Positions 44,844 through 53,835 of a DNA stretch of 64,000 bases are shown in pieces (position 1 is the first letter of the stretch; every line of letters begins with the position of its first letter). The stretch spans positions 186,001 through 250,000 of the forward strand of contig NZ_QLYZ01000001.1 in the NCBI RefSeq assembly GCF_003350325.1, written 5' to 3'. A model generated the notes under the pieces. That model was not told the DNA's origin and did not search any database. It was given only the letters and a program-made list of their open reading frames with translations. A program made the position numbers and the translations under genes. The DNA is from Vibrio rhodolitus (lineage in GTDB: Bacteria > Pseudomonadota > Gammaproteobacteria > Enterobacterales > Vibrionaceae).

Positions 44844-44859
44844 AAGCAAACGTTTGCGC
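44844..44859. promoter_or_regulatory. PurR operator before purT
   Basis: AAGCAAACGTTTGCGC: the 12-base core GCAAACGTTTGC is a perfect palindrome and the 16-mer is close to the PurR consensus ACGCAAACGTTTGCGT. PurR with hypoxanthine or guanine would repress purT. Confidence 0.9.
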
Positions 44860-45025
44860 AAGGGCGTGATAACTGACTAATAGTTACAAAGTAAGATATG
44901 AAGCACATTTTCTTAACAGCGTGATCTGTGAATGTGAATTCATTGATCTAACGCCAAATTTAGCAAGCAAAACAGGAGGATGATTGCGGAAGACAATTTG
45001 AAATCTCAGGAAGAGTAGTAGCGTA

Positions 45026-46444
45026 ATGCGTCCTTATTTGAAATACATCATACCAGTGGTGATCCCACTGCTGATTCTTTTAATGCCATTAAGTGCGTTT
45101 CCATTTGAAGGAATAACGATTTTACAACAAAGGGTTATCGCAATCTTTTTGTTGGCAGCCCTATGCTGGGTGTTTGAACCTATCCCGATTTATGCCACGT
45201 CGGTGGTGATAATTGTACTTGAGCTTTTGATGCTGTCGGATAAAGGCTTGATCTTTTTCCGCCTAGACCAAGGTCAGGCGCATTTCGGCGAATTGCTTAA
45301 ATACAACGAAATTATGGCGACTTTCGCCAGTCCAATCATCATGCTATTTCTGGGTGGCTTCTTCCTTGCAATGGCCGCGACCAAATACCGTTTGGATGTC
45401 AACTTAGCTCGCGTATTGCTCAAGCCGTTTGGCAATGATCCCAAATACGTGATGCTGGGCTTAATGCTGATCACTGCCGTCTTTTCTATGTTTATGTCAA
45501 ACACGGCCACCACGGCAATGATGCTGTCGATCTTAACTCCGGTTATTGCTGTGTTCGGTCCTAAAGACCCAGGGCGCGTAGCGTTTGCACTCTGTATTCC
45601 CGTTGCTGCCAATATCGGTGGCATTGGTACTCCGATTGGTACACCGCCTAACGCGATAGCGCTGAAATACTTGGTAGGCGATAACTATATCTCTTTTGGT
45701 GAGTGGATGGCGTTTGGTGTGCCGTTTGTGATTGTGATGATGGCACTTGCGTGGTTTTTGATTAATGCATTGTTTAGCGCAGAACAAAAGAGCATCGATT
45801 TATCGATCAAAGGTAAGTTCCTTAAAACACCAAAAGCGATCGTGGTGTATATCACCTTTGGCTTAACCATATTACTTTGGTTGATGGGCTCTGCGCATGG
45901 CATGAACTCTTACACTGTCGCACTTATTCCAGTTGCGGTGTTCTCACTAACGGGCATTATCAACAAAGAAGATTTAAAGAAGATCTCTTGGGATGTTTTA
46001 TGGCTCGTCTCTGGTGGTATCGCATTAGGTTTGGCACTCGACAAGACAGGGCTTGCCAGTTTAGTCGTGCACAGTATTCCGTTTGATGAATATTCACCTT
46101 ATGTGGTGCTCTTTGGTGCGGCATTCTTGTGTCTGTTGATGGCGAACTTTATGTCACACACCGCAACGGCAAACTTGCTGATGCCAATTATGGCAGCGCT
46201 AGGTGCGTCAATGACTTCACTGGCGCCTTTAGGTGGTGAAGTAACGCTTATCCTTGTTGTTACCTTCGCCGCTTCTTTGGGGATGTCACTGCCAATCAGT
46301 ACGCCGCCAAATGCGCTGGCTCACGCCACAGGCAATGTAGAAAGCAATCAAATGGCTAAAGTTGGTGTCATCCTTGGGATTGTGGGTGTCGCGCTCAGTT
46401 TCGTTTTGGTATGGGTTCTTCATTCAGTGGGGCATATTGGCTAA
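45026..46444 (+). CDS. SLC13/DASS-family sodium-coupled anion symporter
   Basis: 472 residues, 11 or more membrane helices, of the divalent-anion:sodium symporter family. The first repeat carries the S158-N-T signature (MFMSNTATTAMM); the second has S377-H-T in place of S-N-T (FMSHTATANLL), and the sodium-site region reads GGIGTPIGTPPNAIAL and MSLPISTPPNALAHATG. Substrate may be a dicarboxylate, citrate or sulfate; the changed second motif prevents a firm call. The histidine kinase gene begins 3 bp after its stop, so they are cotranscribed. Confidence 0.9.
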   Translation: MRPYLKYIIPVVIPLLILLMPLSAFPFEGITILQQRVIAIFLLAALCWVFEPIPIYATSVVIIVLELLMLSDKGLIFFRLDQGQAHFGELLKYNEIMATFASPIIMLFLGGFFLAMAATKYRLDVNLARVLLKPFGNDPKYVMLGLMLITAVFSMFMSNTATTAMMLSILTPVIAVFGPKDPGRVAFALCIPVAANIGGIGTPIGTPPNAIALKYLVGDNYISFGEWMAFGVPFVIVMMALAWFLINALFSAEQKSIDLSIKGKFLKTPKAIVVYITFGLTILLWLMGSAHGMNSYTVALIPVAVFSLTGIINKEDLKKISWDVLWLVSGGIALGLALDKTGLASLVVHSIPFDEYSPYVVLFGAAFLCLLMANFMSHTATANLLMPIMAALGASMTSLAPLGGEVTLILVVTFAASLGMSLPISTPPNALAHATGNVESNQMAKVGVILGIVGVALSFVLVWVLHSVGHIG

Positions 46445-46447
46445 GGC

Positions 46448-47770
46448 ATGTATCAACCGGATTTAACCAGTTTAATTAACCGTTACTTTAGCCAGCCAGA
46501 GCGTACTCTGCTGGTTGAAGCAGGTGCGACACTACTGGAACAAAATGGGCGTAATGAGCGCCTCTACTATGTGCTAGAAGGCGAACTTGAAGGTTATGTT
46601 TCTGAGCACGGCGAAAATACGGCGAAAGTGTTTTCTGCCAGCCAAGGTGCCTTTATTGGCGTGCATAGTTTTTTCTCAGGTGTGTGGATTGCTTCTTCTA
46701 CAGTTATCGCGAAAACCGATGCACGTTTGGCGTGGATCGACCGCAATATACCTGCGGTTGAGGAGTCAACCTTTGGACCGCTCACGGCGCAGTTTACACC
46801 AGTGATTGTCAATGAGTTGTCACGCCGGCAGTGGCGCGCATCTCAAGAGGCGATTGAAAAAGAGAAAGCTCTGCAAAAACTGAACTTAGCAGAGCAGATG
46901 ACAACGCTTGGGCAACTCGCGGCGGGCATTGCCCACGAACTAAATAACGCCATCGGTGTGGTGAGCAGTAAATCAGAGCGGCTTGAAAATGTCATTGTTA
47001 CGCTGCTTGAAGAGCTTCATCCGGAGGCGAGTCAGTTTTTCGATCATGGCTTACTTTACGGTCAGAAAAGTTCCTCAAGTGATGTTCGTTTGAGAGCAAA
47101 AGAGTTTGAAAAGCGTTATGGCATCGATAGAGCGACCGCTAAAGATCTCGCTCGCGCCATTCCAAGTGATACGGTTTCCTCACACTGGTTACGTAATCCA
47201 CAAGAAGCGGTCAAGTACTGGAAAATGGGGCGTGATTTACATGATCTACGCTCAGCTTCAAAGCATACCGTTGGTATTGTCCGTTCGGTCAAACAGCTTG
47301 GGCGTGCAGACGTCGATACGTTGGAATGGGTCGATATCAATGAAAGTATTAACCGCGCTTTAGCACTATTACAGAGTGATTTACGCCCTGTCGAAGTGAG
47401 ATTCAGCCCCGGAGATATGCCTCTTTACAAATGTTCGCAAACGGAATTGGTGCAAGTGTGGGTGAATATCATCAAAAATGCGTGCGACGCAATGATCGAC
47501 AGTAACGGTGCGAAAATTGAGGTAAAAACACGTTTTAATCGTAATCGTATTTTAGTTTCGATTACCAATAATGGACCAGAAATAGAACCTGCAACCAGAC
47601 GCCGTATATTTGATCCAAATTTCACCACTAAAAAAGGTGGTTTATCGTTTGGTTTAGGACTAGGTCTTTCAATTGTAAGAAGAATCGTCGCTGGCTACGG
47701 CGGTAGTATTGCGGTTAAAAGCGATGTTCAACAAACCATATTTAGAATTAAATTACCTATCGAGGATTAA
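46448..47770 (+). CDS. Soluble sensor histidine kinase with cNMP-binding-like N-terminus
   Basis: 440 residues, no membrane helix. Residues 1-115 have the cyclic-nucleotide-binding jelly-roll outline (GATLLEQNGRNERLYYVLEGELEGYV) but lack a clear phosphate-binding R in the PBC motif. A coiled coil (about 125-150) precedes the H-box with H163 (AAGIAHELNNAIGVV). The ATPase domain has the N-box N340/N344 (WVNIIKNACDAM) and G2 (FGLGLGLSIV). G1 reads NNGPEI, where D-x-G-x-G is usual. It sits between the transporter and receiver genes, with a 1-bp gap to the latter. Confidence 0.88.
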   Translation: MYQPDLTSLINRYFSQPERTLLVEAGATLLEQNGRNERLYYVLEGELEGYVSEHGENTAKVFSASQGAFIGVHSFFSGVWIASSTVIAKTDARLAWIDRNIPAVEESTFGPLTAQFTPVIVNELSRRQWRASQEAIEKEKALQKLNLAEQMTTLGQLAAGIAHELNNAIGVVSSKSERLENVIVTLLEELHPEASQFFDHGLLYGQKSSSSDVRLRAKEFEKRYGIDRATAKDLARAIPSDTVSSHWLRNPQEAVKYWKMGRDLHDLRSASKHTVGIVRSVKQLGRADVDTLEWVDINESINRALALLQSDLRPVEVRFSPGDMPLYKCSQTELVQVWVNIIKNACDAMIDSNGAKIEVKTRFNRNRILVSITNNGPEIEPATRRRIFDPNFTTKKGGLSFGLGLGLSIVRRIVAGYGGSIAVKSDVQQTIFRIKLPIED

Positions 47771-47771
47771 C

Positions 47772-48245
47772 ATGGACAAACTAAATATTATTTGTGTCGA
47801 CGACCAGCGAGAGGTACTTAGTGCGGTATTGCATGATTTAGACCCTTTGACCGCTTGGCTAAATATTGAAGATTGTGAGTCAGCAGATGAAGTGTTGTCG
47901 TTGATGGATGAACTTGATGCGGAAGGTGAGTTTATTGCGGTTCTAATCTCTGACCATGTGATGCCGGGTAAAACCGGCGTTGAGCTTCTGACTGAGGTGA
48001 GTAAAGACCGTCGTTTTATGCTGACTAAGAAGGTGCTTTTAACCGGTCAAGCGACGCATACCGACACCATTCAAGCGATTAATACTGCAGGAATTAATCA
48101 ATATTTTGAAAAACCTTGGCAGGCGGATTTATTAGTAGAGTCGATTACTCGTCTTGCTACTGAGTATATCTTCGATGCGGGTTTGGATTATCAACAATAT
48201 CATCAATACTTAGATCAGCAAGTTGTATTGGAGCGGTTGAGATAG
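47772..48245 (+). CDS. Stand-alone receiver protein
   Basis: 157 residues. Receiver domain: acidic pair D10-D11 (VDDQREV), phospho-acceptor D61 (ISDHVMPG), T91 (LTGQ) and K114 (FEKPW) are all present. The C-terminal 25 residues (about 133-157) form a short helix with no output domain. It should be the phosphorylation partner of the adjacent kinase; with no DNA-binding output, it may act by protein contact, possibly on the HD-GYP protein encoded downstream. I start at 47772; the in-frame extension from 47709 lies within the kinase gene. Confidence 0.9.
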   Translation: MDKLNIICVDDQREVLSAVLHDLDPLTAWLNIEDCESADEVLSLMDELDAEGEFIAVLISDHVMPGKTGVELLTEVSKDRRFMLTKKVLLTGQATHTDTIQAINTAGINQYFEKPWQADLLVESITRLATEYIFDAGLDYQQYHQYLDQQVVLERLR

Positions 48246-48277
48246 GCGTAAAGCGACGTTCAACGCTATGAATATAT

Positions 48278-48310
48278 AAACCTGAAAATAATTAAGGTTA
48301 TTTCGGGTTT
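48278..48310 (+). terminator. Hairpin after the receiver gene
   Basis: An imperfect 13-bp stem (48278-48291 with 48298-48310), AT-rich arms, followed by ATATAACACC. Weak T tract, so read-through to the HD-GYP gene is possible. Confidence 0.5.
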
Positions 48311-48477
48311 ATATAACACCTATCAAAATGGCAAATTTAATAAAATATTTCGATCTAGATTGGTTAACTTGGTTTGGTTTGAACAAAAATAAAGCAATTA
48401 AAACTTGAGTTAAGGAAATACTCATTCAAGCATAATATAATCGCGTCAGCCTTTAAGGATGTGAAGTTGTTATCACG

Positions 48478-49689
48478 ATGCAGTACGATCCAAAAAATTC
48501 GATAAAAATTCCTATTGATACGCTTACGATCGGTATGTTTGTTACCGCAATCGAACACAGTGAGCGCGTCAATCTCTCTCATGCAGGGCGTGTATCTAAT
48601 AACAATGCGCTTAAACAACTTATAAGTAGTGGTGTTAAATACGCTTGGGTTGATCAATCACTGTCAGCCAAAGAATGTATTTTTAAACCGGTCGATGAAG
48701 GGGCTGTTCCTGCTCCCGCAACAGACACGCTCGGCGCATCAACAGTAAAGCCAAAAACACAAAGTCGCTATGCTCAGCAAAAACGAGCGTCAAAAATCAT
48801 TCAAGAAGCAAAGGGACTGGCACAAAAGCTAATCAACCAAACGTTTGAAGGTAAGGTCATCCATGTCAATGAAATTGAGCAATGGGCAGACGATGTAATT
48901 GAATCGGTTTTGGTTGACTCTGACGCACTTCACTGCGTTTCAGCTTTACGCAATAAAGACAAGTATCTCCTTGAGCACTCGGTTAACGTCGCATGTTTGT
49001 TGGTCAGCTTTGGCAAGCATTTAGGTTTGTCTAAAGAGACGCTCAAACAAATGGCGATAGGTGGCATTATTCACGATGTGGGTAAAATCAAAGTCGATGA
49101 TAAGGTGTTGCACAAGCCAGCCAAACTAACGCCTGAAGAATTTGAGCATATGAAGCTGCACCAGGTGTATGCAAAGCAAATCATCACTAATGTGAAAGGG
49201 CTCAGTGACGTATCGCGCGATGTGTGCCTTATGCACCATGAGAAGTTGGATGGTTCTGGCTATCCTTCAGGATTAACCGCTCAGCAGTTACCTGTGCATG
49301 GCAGAATGAGCAGCATTGTCGATATCTATGATGCTTTGACGGCAGATCGTTGTTACAAACGTGGCATGAGCTCTGCTGAGGCATTTAAGATTTTGCTAAG
49401 TCTAGCAGGGCATCACTTAGATAAAGATCTGGTTTATAAGTTTATTAACTGTATTGGTGTTTATCCAGTGGGTTCAATTGTTGAGCTTAGTGATGGACGG
49501 GTGGGAATTGTTTGGTCATCGAACCAAGACGAGCCACTTAAACCCGAGGTGAAGTGTTTCTATTCACGTAAATACAAACGCTATGTTGAAGTGAGTTACG
49601 TGGATTTAAAACATAGCGCGCTGAAAATTGATAAAGCAATCGCACCGCATAATTTGGAAATTGACCCAACCCCATTTTTTGATTTGTAA
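48478..49689 (+). CDS. HD-GYP phosphodiesterase with DUF3391 N-terminus
   Basis: 403 residues. An N-terminal DUF3391-like domain (about 5-75) is followed by a Ala/Pro-rich linker and the HD-GYP domain (about 150-350): H167, the H199-D200 pair (GGIIHDVGK), H228, H253-H254, and HHEKLDGSGYP with an intact G-Y-P. The tail (350-403) is a small beta domain. HD-GYP enzymes hydrolyse c-di-GMP to pGpG or GMP. It lies 232 bp after the receiver gene on the same strand, so a link is plausible. Confidence 0.9.
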   Translation: MQYDPKNSIKIPIDTLTIGMFVTAIEHSERVNLSHAGRVSNNNALKQLISSGVKYAWVDQSLSAKECIFKPVDEGAVPAPATDTLGASTVKPKTQSRYAQQKRASKIIQEAKGLAQKLINQTFEGKVIHVNEIEQWADDVIESVLVDSDALHCVSALRNKDKYLLEHSVNVACLLVSFGKHLGLSKETLKQMAIGGIIHDVGKIKVDDKVLHKPAKLTPEEFEHMKLHQVYAKQIITNVKGLSDVSRDVCLMHHEKLDGSGYPSGLTAQQLPVHGRMSSIVDIYDALTADRCYKRGMSSAEAFKILLSLAGHHLDKDLVYKFINCIGVYPVGSIVELSDGRVGIVWSSNQDEPLKPEVKCFYSRKYKRYVEVSYVDLKHSALKIDKAIAPHNLEIDPTPFFDL

Positions 49690-49697
49690 CGAATAAC

Positions 49698-49720
49698 AAA
49701 GGCGCCATTGGCGCCTTTTT
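49698..49720 (+). terminator. Terminator of the HD-GYP gene
   Basis: A GC-rich near-perfect palindrome (AAAGGCGCCATTGGCGCCTTTT) followed by TTT, 9 bp after the stop. Confidence 0.9.
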
Positions 49721-49758
49721 AATCACCAGAGGTTAGCGTTACTACAACGCCAACGTTG

Positions 49759-50646
49759 TTAAACCGCCAAATAGGTCAGCGGAATATCAGGGTTGATCAC
49801 TTCAAGCGTTGCTTGGGTATCCGCTAGGTGACTGATACTGCCATCACGCATCTCAACCAGAGCTGCTGATTCGATAGCATCAAATTCTTTGCCCGCAAGG
49901 CGAATTTGGCACAGCGCCACTTGCAGTGGAGGTAAGCTTGGGTTGAAGGCTGCGTTTTCTGCATAACCGCCAAGATATACGTTGCCACTTTTTAGCTTAA
50001 GTGCCACACCACTTAAGTTCTTGGTGTATGGCGCATGGCTGCGATTTAGTGCCGCTAGCGCTGATTTCACCAGTTCATCTTGATCGTCGGTGGTTTTACC
50101 GTGGTCAACGGTCGACATTAAGCCCGATTCAATGCCAAGATCTGCCGGGCCAAATGATTCTGGCAGATATTGTTGCAGCGTCATTTCATCACGTTCAGGA
50201 AGCTGCACGATCAGTTTGTCTGCTGTGGTTAGCTCATTCATAAACTGGCGGCAGTGACCGCAAGGGCTGAAGTTAATCGTGATATCAGAAAGACCTTGTT
50301 CACCTTTCATCCACGCGTGACTGATCGCTGACTGTTCAGCATGAACCGTTTGTCCAAGCTGTGCACCTGATAGCTCAAGGTTTGCACCAAAGTATAGGCG
50401 ACCTGTTAAGCCGCGCACGATTGCACCAACATAGAAGTTTGAAATAGGCGCGTATGAATAAGCAGCGGCTAACGGCAGTAGTGCAACACGCAAGTCGGCG
50501 TCTTGCATGCCAGACAGTTGTAAAAGCTCGTTGTATTGCTCAGCGCTTAATGTCGCATCAAAGCCTTCTGCCATTACAATAGGGCTTAGATAATTGGCAA
50601 CGTCGGACGGTAGGTTTTGTAGTGCCTGCTCGATACGGCTTCTCAT
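49759..50646 (-). CDS. cdd: Cytidine deaminase
   Basis: 295 residues, the double-domain enteric form (E. coli 294). The catalytic motif H-A-E is in [12 protein letters not shown] and the zinc cysteines in [13 protein letters not shown]; the second domain lacks them, as in the family. It deaminates cytidine and deoxycytidine. The upstream region has a CRP-like site. Confidence 0.94.
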   Translation of the reverse strand: MRSRIEQALQNLPSDVANYLSPIVMAEGFDATLSAEQYNELLQLSGMQDADLRVALLPLAAAYSYAPISNFYVGAIVRGLTGRLYFGANLELSGAQLGQTVHAEQSAISHAWMKGEQGLSDITINFSPCGHCRQFMNELTTADKLIVQLPERDEMTLQQYLPESFGPADLGIESGLMSTVDHGKTTDDQDELVKSALAALNRSHAPYTKNLSGVALKLKSGNVYLGGYAENAAFNPSLPPLQVALCQIRLAGKEFDAIESAALVEMRDGSISHLADTQATLEVINPDIPLTYLAV

Positions 50647-50737
50647 AAGAAATCCTTCAGTAATTCGTACGCGATAGTTTGAGAGTGAGCTATCGTTGTC
50701 TTTGAATTTACATTCTATGATGGTCTAAGGAATTAAC

Positions 50738-50753
50738 TGTGACGAAGATCATT
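50738..50753 (-). promoter_or_regulatory. Candidate CRP site upstream of cdd
   Basis: TGTGA-N6-TCATT (50738-50753), one half perfect, the other matching 3 of 5 bases. In E. coli cdd is controlled by CRP with CytR; the location 92-107 bp before the cdd start is compatible. Confidence 0.35.
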
Positions 50754-50793
50754 ATATAAAATGCAATAGATTACATTATTACATAGTTAGAGT

Positions 50794-50818
50794 GAGGTCA
50801 CACAGATTGTGTAACCTC
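50794..50818 (-). terminator. Hairpin after lrgB
   Basis: An imperfect 9-10 bp stem with one A/C mismatch (GAGGT-CACAC and GTGT-AACCTC). Weak T tract, 28 bp after the lrgB stop. Confidence 0.4.
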
Positions 50819-50845
50819 GAGAGGTTCAGTTGGTGAATTTATCAC

Positions 50846-51523
50846 CTATGCATTGAGCCACAGCGCAAAAGCGAAGAAACTTGGAGCGATGATTGATGTA
50901 ATAACGCCGCAAAGTACTAAAGCTAATGAACTAAACGCGCCATCCTCAGCATTTTTCTCAACACAAGTTGCGGTGCCCAAAGCGTGAGAAACGGTCCCCA
51001 TAGTCAGACCGCGAGCCACAGGGTGAGTAATGTTCAGCATGTTGTAAATCGGGTAGGCGAGTATTGCGCCAAACAAACCGACTAACAGCACTAAGATTGC
51101 CGCAATTGCGGGTTCACCACCTAGGTTACGTGAAACTTCCATCGCGATAGGGGTAGTCACTGATTTACCTAGTAAGCTAGCAATCAACGATAAGTCTGTA
51201 TGCAGCGCAACCGCGATAAGTGTACTGGTCAACATCGACATCACACTGCCCACGCTACAAGCAAGCATCACAATGCGCCAATTAGACTTAATTTGTGGCA
51301 ATTGTTCATACAGAGGATAAGCAAGCGCCACGACTGCAGGTTGCAATGCAAAACTTAACCACGCATTTTCCGCATAGTAGGTTTCAAAGGGGACTTTGAA
51401 ATAGGTCAGTATTGGGATCAGGATACCGATTGAGATTAACAAAGGGTTCATGATCGGGGTATTTAACTTGCGGCTGATGGCGCGTGCTATAAAGAAAGCC
51501 ACAATGGTAGCGAGCATCCACAT
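50846..51523 (-). CDS. lrgB: LrgB/YohK-family membrane protein
   Basis: 225 residues, about six helices, typical of LrgB/CidB: KSVTTPIAMEVSRNLGG and HPVARGLTMGTVSHALGTA are signature segments. Works with LrgA; proposed roles are control of murein hydrolase activity or export of metabolites such as glycolate/pyruvate. It overlaps the lrgA stop by 1 base (TAATG). Confidence 0.9.
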   Translation of the reverse strand: MWMLATIVAFFIARAISRKLNTPIMNPLLISIGILIPILTYFKVPFETYYAENAWLSFALQPAVVALAYPLYEQLPQIKSNWRIVMLACSVGSVMSMLTSTLIAVALHTDLSLIASLLGKSVTTPIAMEVSRNLGGEPAIAAILVLLVGLFGAILAYPIYNMLNITHPVARGLTMGTVSHALGTATCVEKNAEDGAFSSLALVLCGVITSIIAPSFFAFALWLNA

Positions 51524-51888
51524 TACTTATTACCTCGCTTCAATAATCGGTCAAGCAGCAAACCCAATGCGACCAATACCACAAAGGTACCACCCACAGC
51601 AGCGGCGAGGATGGGTAATGCGTTGCTGATCAGGGTGTCGAAATGATCCATCAAACCAACACTGATTGGGACAAACAGCAAAATCATGTAACGGATCAGC
51701 AAGGTTGCGCTGGGTTTGACCCAATCGCCAGAGACCAGTCCGCTTGCCATTAAACCAAACAGGATCAGCATGCCGATGATACTGCCGGGAATAGAAGTAC
51801 CGAGAAGGTTTTGAATATTTACGCCAGCCCAGAGGCAGATCAAAATCAACCCCATTGAGACTGCGTATTTAAGTAAGTTGTTAGCCAT
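51523..51888 (-). CDS. lrgA: LrgA/YohJ-family holin-like protein
   Basis: 121 residues, four helices, with the family patterns [18 protein letters not shown] and [11 protein letters not shown]. Small holin-like partner of LrgB. First gene of the two-gene unit; overlap of TAATG implies coupled translation. Confidence 0.9.
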   Translation of the reverse strand: MANNLLKYAVSMGLILICLWAGVNIQNLLGTSIPGSIIGMLILFGLMASGLVSGDWVKPSATLLIRYMILLFVPISVGLMDHFDTLISNALPILAAAVGGTFVVLVALGLLLDRLLKRGNK

Positions 51889-51931
51889 TGTACTGCGCCA
51901 TTAGCGAAAAACGCCGAGTGCTATCTCATGC

Positions 51932-53356
51932 TTAAGAGACCAGTTTCTCGACATATTGATAGACAGATTTTAATAGTGCTATTTTCTTAGTATCACTCTC
52001 ATGTTCGTGAACTAAGTTTTCAAGATTTAGCATGTAGTCGTCTATGCGACTTTGGAAGTAGTCACGAGAATGGTTCATCCAACGCTGTTGTTCTTGTTCG
52101 CTCAATGTCCATGGGAAATTACGCGCACGATAGCGGAAGAGCAAAGGTTCGATACGAGAGTCATTAAAGCTGATATCAAGGTCGGCAAGTTGCTCTGGCG
52201 GAGTTTGGCGAACAATATCCATCGCTGCGCGGTCTGCTGGCGAGAAGAAATTATCATACAGTTGGCAATCAACATCTTGGTTGTTTTCAAACTCACGCTC
52301 AACACCAAAGACACCAATTAGCTTTTCTCTGATCTCCGGATGTTGACGGAGAATTTGTAGGTTCTGCAGGCACTGTTCACGATCAATACCAATCTTGGCG
52401 GCGTTTTCTGCCGTAAGCGTTTTTGCTGGCGCTAAAATCGGGCACTTGTTGATGTGAACCAGCTTAACCGGTACAGGCAGCTCATCTTCTGCTAGGTCCG
52501 AGTGTTTGGTGTAAAGGCGCTCGCGCAGTGTATCTGCATCCAGCTCCAAGATCGCTTGAGGATCTTTGGCTAGATCCACCACAATAACCGCGTTTTGATT
52601 GGTAGGGTGCCAAGCGACAGGCACAATCCAACTGGTGTAATGACACTCTTTACCTAGCATGCCTGAAACATGCATAAGTGGTGTCATATTAACAATATCA
52701 ATCAGTTCATTGAGCTTGCGTTTATGACGCATATTTAAGAAGTAATCAAAGAGCTTTGGCTGCGCCGCTTTAACTTTTTTTGCCATTTCAATGGTTGCAA
52801 TAACATCTGCCATCGCATCGTGCGCATTACTGTGCTCAATGCCATTTTTCACTGACAGATGTTCAAGCTTGAAACTGATGTAGCCTTCGTCGTTTTCTGG
52901 CCATTCAATGCCTTCAGGTCGAAGCGCATAACATGCACGCATTAAATCAAGCAGATCCCAGCGTGAGTTACCGTTTTGCCAACTCCACGCATATGGATCG
53001 ATAAAATTGCGGTAACAAGTGTAACGCGTCACTTCATCGTCAAAACGGATACTGTTGTAACCAAGGCTAATAGTATTAGGCGTTGCAAGCTGCTGATGAA
53101 TTTGGGCAATAAATTCAGGCTCTGGTAAGCCTTTGCTCGCTGCAAGCTGCGGAGTAATCCCGGTAATTAACGCCGCTTCTGGCGAAGGTAAATAGTCAGA
53201 TGGTGGCTGACAATAGATAACAAGAGGCTCGCCAATAATGTTGAAGTCCATATCGGTGCGCACACCAGCAAACTGGCTTGGGCGGTCTTTGGCTGGGCTA
53301 GTGCCCCACGTTTCATAGTCAAAAAAGAAAAACGTAGGCTGGTGCTCTTGTTGCAT
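51932..53356 (-). CDS. sbcB: Exodeoxyribonuclease I
   Basis: 474 residues (E. coli 475). DEDDh exonuclease: the first motif D-x-E in FFFFDYETWGTSP, the EXOIII-like motif HSNAHDAMADVIAT with catalytic His and Asp. The C-terminal SH3-like and helical domains are present. It degrades single-stranded DNA 3' to 5' in recombination and mismatch repair. Confidence 0.95.
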   Translation of the reverse strand: MQQEHQPTFFFFDYETWGTSPAKDRPSQFAGVRTDMDFNIIGEPLVIYCQPPSDYLPSPEAALITGITPQLAASKGLPEPEFIAQIHQQLATPNTISLGYNSIRFDDEVTRYTCYRNFIDPYAWSWQNGNSRWDLLDLMRACYALRPEGIEWPENDEGYISFKLEHLSVKNGIEHSNAHDAMADVIATIEMAKKVKAAQPKLFDYFLNMRHKRKLNELIDIVNMTPLMHVSGMLGKECHYTSWIVPVAWHPTNQNAVIVVDLAKDPQAILELDADTLRERLYTKHSDLAEDELPVPVKLVHINKCPILAPAKTLTAENAAKIGIDREQCLQNLQILRQHPEIREKLIGVFGVEREFENNQDVDCQLYDNFFSPADRAAMDIVRQTPPEQLADLDISFNDSRIEPLLFRYRARNFPWTLSEQEQQRWMNHSRDYFQSRIDDYMLNLENLVHEHESDTKKIALLKSVYQYVEKLVS

Positions 53357-53555
53357 TGATTATTCCAAATACATGAAAACTAGTTAGCTATTAGAACACT
53401 GCAACCTTTACTAAGCAATGCGGGGAAGCATCAATAGCCTAAATTTCACACCTTCAAAGAGACTAAGTGCCCCAAAATACCATAACTGTACACATATACA
53501 GTTATGGTAAAAACTGATACCTTGTGAACGTAAAACAACACATGGAGAGGTTTTG

Positions 53556-53774
53556 ATGCGAAATTCCCTGCGCGCCAAGATAATTACGGTCTGTAATAAA
53601 AAGATTGCGCAAAAAGGCGACAACGTTGGCGTATCGTTTTATGCGTTTTTTGCTAATAAGAATGACAACCCGGAGCTACTAATGGAAGCCGCTACCTGGT
53701 GGATTGAAACTCACCAACTTGACCACTTTGAGAAGGCAATAAAAATTGTCCAAATGGTTGAAGCTGGGCGTTAA
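53556..53774 (+). CDS. Small orphan protein, 72 aa
   Basis: Basic N-terminus (MRNSLRAKIITVCNKKIAQKG) and a helical end (PELLMEAATWWIETHQLDH followed by FEKAIKIVQMVEAGR). Supported by GGAGAGG about 6 bases before the ATG at 53556 and by a hairpin after the stop. I do not recognise the family. An AT-rich direct-repeat-like stretch (TACACATATACAGTTATGG) near 53490 is part of its promoter region. Confidence 0.68.
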   Translation: MRNSLRAKIITVCNKKIAQKGDNVGVSFYAFFANKNDNPELLMEAATWWIETHQLDHFEKAIKIVQMVEAGR

Positions 53775-53775
53775 G

Positions 53776-53809
53776 GCGCTTAGCGATACTTTGTTCGATT
53801 GCTAAGCGC
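53776..53809. terminator. Bidirectional hairpin between orphan gene and HD-GYP gene
   Basis: A 9-bp perfect GC-rich stem (53776-53784 with 53801-53809), 16-base loop, between convergent genes. T tract on the plus side is interrupted. Confidence 0.6.
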
Positions 53810-53835
53810 TAGCTGAGTTTTGTTCACGCTGGTGG

